Below are positions 14,015 to 16,824 of a stretch of DNA of 16,824 nt, in pieces. The position numbers and the translations under genes were made by a program. The number at the start of each line of letters is the position of its first letter. The stretch's first letter is position 1. Source of the DNA: Nitrososphaerota archaeon (GTDB lineage Archaea; Thermoproteota; Nitrososphaeria; Nitrososphaerales; Gagatemarchaeaceae); NCBI GenBank assembly GCA_016200025.1, contig JACQFO010000114.1, positions 1 to 16,824 of the forward strand, read 5' to 3'. A model generated the notes under the pieces. It was not told the origin of the DNA. It did no database searches and saw only the letters and a list, made by a program, of their open reading frames with translations.

Positions 14015-14412
14015 AGTTTGAGACGATAAGACAGAAGGTCCTGATTGACGCTACCCCGGAGGAAGTCTACGAGGCCTACGTGGACCCGAAGAAACACACC
14101 GCCTTCACAGGGTCGGCCGCTACGGGGTCGCCCAAGGTGGGAGGAAAGTTCACGGCCTGGGGCGGGTACATCGAAGGGCGGTTCGTAGAGCTGAAGGAGG
14201 GCAGGAAGATCGTCCATGAATGGAAGACGACTGAATGGCCGGCGGGATATCCGCAGTCTTTGGTCACGCTGACGCTGAAGCTCAAGGGCAGGAGAACGGA
14301 GTTGACCATGGTGCACTCGAAGGCCCCCTCCGAGCAGGCCGAGAGCTATGCCGATGGCTGGGTCGAGTTCTACTGGGAACCTATGAAGAAGTACTTTGGA
14401 AAGAGAAGTTAG
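14011..14412 (+). CDS. AHSA1/SRPBCC-domain protein
   Basis: This 133-residue protein has the Bet-v1-like AHSA1 pattern: IRQKVLIDATPEEVYEAYVD at the start, HTAFTGSAATGSPKVGGKFTAWGGYIEGR, then IVHEWKTTEWPAGYPQSLVTL, and the C-terminal helix YADGWVEFYWEPMKKYF. Members fold around a hydrophobic ligand cavity; some are co-chaperones or polyketide/lipid-binding proteins. The TTG start at 14011 shares four bases with the preceding hydrolase stop. The frame continues upstream but inside the hydrolase gene. Being coupled to a hydrolase suggests it may bind that enzyme's substrate or product, but this is inference. Confidence 0.88.
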   Translation: MKFETIRQKVLIDATPEEVYEAYVDPKKHTAFTGSAATGSPKVGGKFTAWGGYIEGRFVELKEGRKIVHEWKTTEWPAGYPQSLVTLTLKLKGRRTELTMVHSKAPSEQAESYADGWVEFYWEPMKKYFGKRS

Positions 14413-14419
14413 ACCTAAG

Positions 14420-14599
14420 TTGGCCCCGTGTCCGAAGTGCGGAAAGGAGAACGCGAAGCCGGCGAGGGAGTGGGTGGGCGGAGCGAAGACTTCGAAGCCG
14501 ATGAAGGTGCAGAGGTTCGTGTGCTCTCGATGTAGGACGAGCTATGTGGCGTGGAGGGACTCGAAGCCAGGAATCCTGAAGGTAATGACGAGGAAGTAG
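14420..14599 (+). CDS. Zinc-ribbon protein (59 aa)
   Basis: CPKC near the N-terminus and CSRC about 34 residues later form a four-cysteine zinc ribbon. Between them is a basic linker with KTSKPMKVQRFV; a short basic tail follows. The high lysine/arginine content is compatible with nucleic-acid binding. The start is uncertain: TTG 14420 begins directly before the ribbon, 7 bases after the AHSA1 stop, while TTG 14396 would overlap that gene by 17 bases and add eight charged residues. Neither has a strong ribosome-binding site. It is the last gene of the hydrolase-AHSA1 run and ends one base from a convergent zinc-ribbon gene. Confidence 0.7.
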   Translation: MAPCPKCGKENAKPAREWVGGAKTSKPMKVQRFVCSRCRTSYVAWRDSKPGILKVMTRK

Positions 14600-14600
14600 C

Positions 14601-14792
14601 CTAGGGCGACCTTCTGAACTCGAAGCCGCACTTCAAGCACGTGCGCTTGCCCGGTAGGTCCGTGATTACCTGTCTGGTTCCGCACCTCGGGCAATCGACA
14701 GTCTGTTGTGCGGGCTTTATCGTGTCAGGGTGCTGTGCGCGGACCTTGTCGATGGCGTCCCTGTAGGCGTCTCGCCTGTATCCCGGTGCCAT
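14601..14792 (-). CDS. Zinc-ribbon protein (63 aa), convergent partner
   Basis: This protein has a basic/acidic helical N-terminus (YRRDAYRDAIDKVRAQHPD) followed by a compact C-terminal zinc ribbon with CPRC and CLKC about 15 residues apart, ending FEFRRSP. The order, helix then ribbon, differs from the convergent 14420-14599 protein, so the two are not simple duplicates. The ATG lies within a CCATGG-rich palindromic stretch (14790-14802). A weak T-rich box (TTTTCT on the minus strand, about 14818-14824) is at a plausible promoter distance. Role unknown. Confidence 0.68.
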   Translation of the reverse strand: MAPGYRRDAYRDAIDKVRAQHPDTIKPAQQTVDCPRCGTRQVITDLPGKRTCLKCGFEFRRSP

Positions 14793-14829
14793 GGTCCATG
14801 GGGGCCCTGGAGTGGCAGAAAAGGTTGCG

Positions 14830-15111
14830 CTACTTGACTTCTTCGAGCGTGAAGGTGAAGCGCGCCCCGGCGAACTCCCCGGTGCTGACTCTCTCCCAGG
14901 CGACCTTGTAGGTCTTGGTCACGTTGGCGCCGATGATGCTGACCTGGGTGGGAACATCTGCGAAGAGTATCTCTACCTTGGCGGGGTCCTTTGTGAAGAT
15001 TAGGCTGCGCCTTCTTTTCATGAGGTACTTCACTGCGACGTTCTGGTGGGCGTGTCCTTCCACGGCGATCTTCTCCTTCCCGGTGTCGATGGTGAATCCC
15101 CTCTTTGCCAT
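14830..15111 (-). CDS. Conserved-looking hypothetical protein (93 aa)
   Basis: The product is mainly beta-strand in character after a basic patch (KYLMKRRRSLIF), with an early AVEGHAHQNVAVKY segment and an alternating hydrophobic C-terminal half (VEILFADVPTQVSIIGANV and RFTFTLEEVK). No cysteines and no membrane helix are present, suggesting a small soluble cytoplasmic protein. ATG 15111 follows a TTTAT-type box by 32 bases. It lies downstream of the FKBP gene on the same strand, but with its own promoter. I do not recognise the family. Confidence 0.65.
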   Translation of the reverse strand: MAKRGFTIDTGKEKIAVEGHAHQNVAVKYLMKRRRSLIFTKDPAKVEILFADVPTQVSIIGANVTKTYKVAWERVSTGEFAGARFTFTLEEVK

Positions 15112-15140
15112 GTCCTGACTTCTAGGTTGGGCGTTTGGTG

Positions 15141-15146
15141 ATAAAT
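15141..15146 (-). promoter_or_regulatory. TATA-like box upstream of the 93-aa gene
   Basis: ATTTAT on the minus strand is centred about 32 bases from ATG 15111, giving a predicted leader of about six bases. Confidence 0.4.
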
Positions 15147-15229
15147 AGGTTCGATGTCTAAACAGCTACAGAAAATGGTGGAGGACAGGTCTCTGCTAAG
15201 ATTCGCGGTCTTGGGGAAGTCTCGCGCGC

Positions 15230-15562
15230 CTACGGTCTTTTGATGTTCGTGAGCAAGAGCCTGAACTGGAGAGTCTTGCCGGACATAGGGTGTTTGCCAG
15301 TCTTTCCGTAGGCCTTCTCTGGAGGGAGCGTTATCTCCTTCGTCTCGTTGACCTTCATGCCGATCAGGGCCTCTTCGAAGCCGCTGATGACTTGGTGGGC
15401 GCCGAGGGTCACCTGGAGAGGCTTGTAGTCCCGCGCCGGCGAGAAGAGGCCGGCCTTCACGGCCTCGGCCTTCATGCTGGTGTCGAAGACCTTCCCACCC
15501 GGGAACTTGCCTAGGTAGTGGACGGAGATGGTGTCGCCATTCTGGGCAGATAATCCATTCAA
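15230..15562 (-). CDS. FKBP-type peptidyl-prolyl isomerase, minimal form without IF insert
   Basis: This 110-residue FKBP has GDTISVHYLGKF (Tyr16), the VFDTS motif (Phe26, Asp27), an archaeal-style insertion around AGLFSPARDYKPLQVTLG, VISGFEEALIGM (hydrophobic pocket Val58-Ile59) and LPPEKAYG (Tyr85). Archaeal and SlyD-type FKBPs usually carry a long insert-in-flap chaperone domain after the PPEKAYG motif. Here only KTGKHPMSGK separates it from the final strand TLQFRLLL, so the insert is missing. The enzyme should isomerise prolyl bonds but lack the SlyD-like chaperone part. TTG 15562 is chosen because TTATAG lies 28 bases upstream and the domain starts immediately after; the same frame stays open to 15841 with low-complexity, non-FKBP sequence. 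Confidence 0.9.
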   Translation of the reverse strand: MNGLSAQNGDTISVHYLGKFPGGKVFDTSMKAEAVKAGLFSPARDYKPLQVTLGAHQVISGFEEALIGMKVNETKEITLPPEKAYGKTGKHPMSGKTLQFRLLLTNIKRP

Positions 15563-15587
15563 GTCAGGACTAGTCGCGGGGGAGCGT

Positions 15588-15593
15588 CTATAA
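15588..15593 (-). promoter_or_regulatory. TATA box of the FKBP gene
   Basis: TTATAG on the minus strand is centred 28-29 bases before the TTG start at 15562 and argues against a longer N-terminus. Confidence 0.5.
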
Positions 15594-16070
15594 CAATTTT
15601 GCCGGTTCGCTTTGGGGCACAGATGCTCTGGGCCTGAAGAAGTAGAAAGCCGCCCCTCGCTGTTTTCGTCAGCACATTCGAGCCATTCACGATCCTCCTT
15701 CTGTGCTTCGTTCGTGCGACGGACACTCCTTCTCCCGACCTCGGTGTCAAGCATGACGCTCCGCACCTCCTTCGTTCGAGGAAGGTTCTTCGCCATCCCG
15801 AAGCGCGGCTTTTGGACCGCGTCTGGCCCTCCTGGGCTCAAGGCGTGGCATCGTTCGACGGGCAGACCGGAATATTCCCGGCCCCGCGCGTAGCCGGCGT
15901 CGGCGGTCGGCCACGGTCGAACTCTGCCCTGCCAACAGCGAGAGAGCTGCCCTGAGTTTGTTCTGCCAGGTTGTTATTCTGGCTTGGCTCTAGTTCCTGA
16001 CAAGTGACAGATTTTCTGTTGACCTCCGTATCAAGAGGGGTGGAAGAAGAGCGGAAACCTGCCCCAGTGA
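15594..16070. other. Gene-poor stretch, no supported gene
   Basis: No frame here has recognisable domains. A minus-strand frame from 15841 runs uninterrupted into the FKBP gene, but its predicted residues look like chance coding and it is cut off from the FKBP by a promoter. From about 15960 the sequence becomes less GC-rich than its surroundings. I see no tRNA or rRNA, no recognised RNase P or SRP RNA core motif, and no insertion sequence ends. A near-palindromic AATATT-centred site is at 15868-15882. The stretch may be a decayed gene or an unidentified RNA. Confidence 0.5.
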
Positions 16071-16117
16071 TTAGAGCGCGGATACCTTCGTGTAGGCATC
16101 CGTGACATTTGCTCTAA
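16071..16117 (+). other. Long two-part stem-loop upstream of nuclease-like gene
   Basis: TTAGAGC (16071-16077) is perfectly complementary to GCTCTAA (16111-16117). Inside, CGGAT (16079-16083) pairs with ATCCG (16098-16102), and CC (16085-16086) pairs with GG (16095-16096) around one A/C mismatch, closing an eight-base loop. This gives 14 base pairs in nested order. It could be part of a leader RNA, a small RNA, or a protein-binding inverted repeat. Confidence 0.5.
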
Positions 16118-16121
16118 TTTT

Positions 16122-16156
16122 CTGGAGCGGCTGACAGAAATCATCAGATCCTCCAG
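16122..16156 (+). promoter_or_regulatory. Hairpin abutting the ribosome-binding site of the nuclease-like gene
   Basis: CTGGAG (16122-16127) pairs with CTCCAG (16151-16156), and CTGA (16131-16134) with TCAG (16144-16147), around a 3x3 internal loop and a nine-base terminal loop. Its 3' arm runs into AGGGG (16155-16159), the likely ribosome-binding site of the ATG at 16165. If transcribed, the fold could limit translation. Confidence 0.45.
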
Positions 16157-16164
16157 GGGACGGC

Positions 16165-16575
16165 ATGGCAGAGTCGGAGCTGCACAGGTCGATGAAGGCC
16201 ATCGTCAGAAAAGAGCTCGAGCGCGAGAGCTTCGCGATAGTGGAAGAGCCGCTCTACCCCCCGGGGCGGAGGGTTTCATGGACGAGGTACCGGCCGGACC
16301 TCCTCGGCTATCGTAGGGTGGGCGGAGGGGAGGAATTGGTCCTGGTGGAATGCGAAACAAAGCCCAACATGAGAAGGTTCGGCTCCAAGAATCACTCCAC
16401 GATTTCGTTCCAGTCGTACCTCTTCGCGCCGGGCTCGGTAAGGCGGATACTGGCTGTGCCCCAGGGAACGCTGGCCTCTGTTGACATGAAGATGAGGAAG
16501 CAGTGGGAAGTTTGGGTCCTCGGGTCGAACCAGTTGATTCAGAAGGCGAATGTCCTGCCTGGCCCCGCCCGATAA
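16165..16575 (+). CDS. PD-(D/E)XK nuclease-like protein
   Basis: This 136-residue protein has an N-terminal helix (ESELHRSMKAIVRKELERE), then RYRPDLLGYRR with Asp45, and the strand LVLVECETKPN with Glu64-x-Lys66. That matches the catalytic core layout of PD-(D/E)XK nucleases. SKNHSTISFQSYLFAPG follows as a likely helix with the supporting polar residues, and strands with RRILAVPQG and WEVWVLG close a small alpha/beta fold. The size fits a minimal restriction-endonuclease-like domain, as in Holliday-junction or repair nucleases or stand-alone enzymes; no methyltransferase or helicase partner is in the window. ATG 16165 has AGGGG five bases upstream. It sits alone between hairpin-rich non-coding stretches, with no clear TATA box. 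Confidence 0.75.
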   Translation: MAESELHRSMKAIVRKELERESFAIVEEPLYPPGRRVSWTRYRPDLLGYRRVGGGEELVLVECETKPNMRRFGSKNHSTISFQSYLFAPGSVRRILAVPQGTLASVDMKMRKQWEVWVLGSNQLIQKANVLPGPAR

Positions 16576-16639
16576 GGTCCGTGGCTCTTTCCGATGTCAA
16601 CCCACCCGTATTTCCAGAAACAGGAATCGTCGCAACTGA

Positions 16640-16646
16640 TTTATAT
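16640..16646 (+). promoter_or_regulatory. Strong TATA box
   Basis: TTTATAT within GATTTATATCGG is one of the best archaeal TATA matches in the window. It predicts a transcription start near 16669, exactly where the first helix of the structured segment begins. Confidence 0.6.
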
Positions 16647-16668
16647 CGGTTAGACGCGTAACAATCCA

Positions 16669-16824
16669 CTCGTCCGGCCAGGAAAAGGATGGATTCGCGG
16701 GAGAAGACGAGGCGCCTGGGAAAGCCTTGGCGCATGGTACCGACCCGCGAGCGGGATGGTGGCGCGTAGAGACGGGGAAACCCGGACTTCACGAAGGCCA
16801 AACCGAGGGCAAACCGGGGCAGCG
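16669..16824 (+). ncRNA. Candidate structured RNA, 5' part (runs off right edge)
   Basis: Starting at the predicted transcription start, four local helices follow. CTCGTC (16669-16674) pairs with GACGAG (16706-16711). GCGCC (16712-16716, sharing one base at the junction with the stem just before it being adjacent) pairs with GGCGC (16729-16733). ACC plus CCCG (16739-16741, 16744-16747) pairs with CGGG plus GGT (16752-16755, 16758-16760). CGGG (16773-16776) pairs with CCCG (16781-16784) around a GAAA tetraloop, with the stem extended by wobble pairs. No good protein frame explains it: the ATG frame at 16689 ends after 26 codons. I cannot match it to RNase P, SRP, rRNA or a known intron. The 3' end is outside the window. 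Confidence 0.45.

Noticed and set aside
15154..15243. 29-codon plus-strand frame starting MSKQLQKM
   Set aside because: It is very short, begins only about 10 bases after the nearest TATA-like element, and ends inside the FKBP stop region; no independent support.
15563..15841. N-terminal extension of the FKBP protein
   Set aside because: A TATA box at 15588-15593 separates it from the domain, the residues look random, and TTG 15562 starts right before the fold.
16062..16134. Box C/D small RNA (GTGATTA ... CTGA)
   Set aside because: The C box has a mismatch, no convincing D'/C' pair lies between, and the hairpins in the interval are not typical of C/D RNAs.
16689..16769. 26-codon ATG frame in the right-edge structured segment
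   Set aside because: It is short, very basic and crosses several stable hairpins; a structured RNA explains the sequence better.
1..16824. CRISPR array, transposase, insertion-sequence ends, rRNA genes
   Set aside because: No regularly spaced repeats, transposase motifs, flanking inverted repeats or rRNA core sequences were seen anywhere in the window.

Overview
The window is GC-rich and compact. It reads as chromosomal DNA from an archaeon of the TACK group, most likely Thaumarchaeota/Nitrososphaeria or a close relative. Four things point there: an ESCRT-III/CdvB cell-division protein, a Dpo4-type Y-family polymerase, several one-domain zinc-ribbon proteins, and archaeal TATA-like boxes repeatedly placed about 26-29 bases before start codons. 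That spacing implies many leaderless mRNAs, several beginning with GTG or TTG. I ran no database search; family names come from motifs and overall sequence character.

Left part (1-5380): a truncated zinc-ribbon gene leaving the left edge; a HIT-family hydrolase; a membrane-anchored extracellular CAP-domain protein; a CdvB paralog; a small zinc ribbon; a SAM methyltransferase; a two-helix membrane protein; a multi-pass membrane protein that could be a transporter S component; and, divergent from it, a BtuF-like metal-chelate/cobalamin-binding protein without a recognisable signal peptide.

Middle (5399-10948): a catabolic cluster. A sarcosine oxidase-like flavoenzyme (+) converges on a minus-strand operon of hyuA, hyuB (ATGA overlap) and an unrecognised membrane protein with an HxxxH motif. 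HyuAB and a sarcosine oxidase are two non-adjacent steps of the creatinine/N-methylhydantoin route to glycine; the carbamoylsarcosine amidase between them is not in the window.

Right part (10799-15562): a one-helix mini-protein overlapping the 3' end of a dpo4 gene that forms an operon with a DUF72 gene; a 73-residue helical protein; a plus-strand run of alpha/beta hydrolase, AHSA1/SRPBCC protein and zinc ribbon; a second zinc ribbon converging one base away; a 93-residue unknown; and a minimal FKBP prolyl isomerase lacking the chaperone insert.

Far right (15594-16824): about 570 bases without a convincing gene, ending in two strong hairpins just upstream of a PD-(D/E)XK nuclease-like gene, followed by one of the best TATA boxes in the window. 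That box lies 26 bases before a series of four local hairpins, one with a GAAA tetraloop, which looks like the 5' part of an unidentified structured RNA. This edge, together with the HyuAB/membrane-protein/sarcosine-oxidase cluster, is the most promising material for something undescribed.
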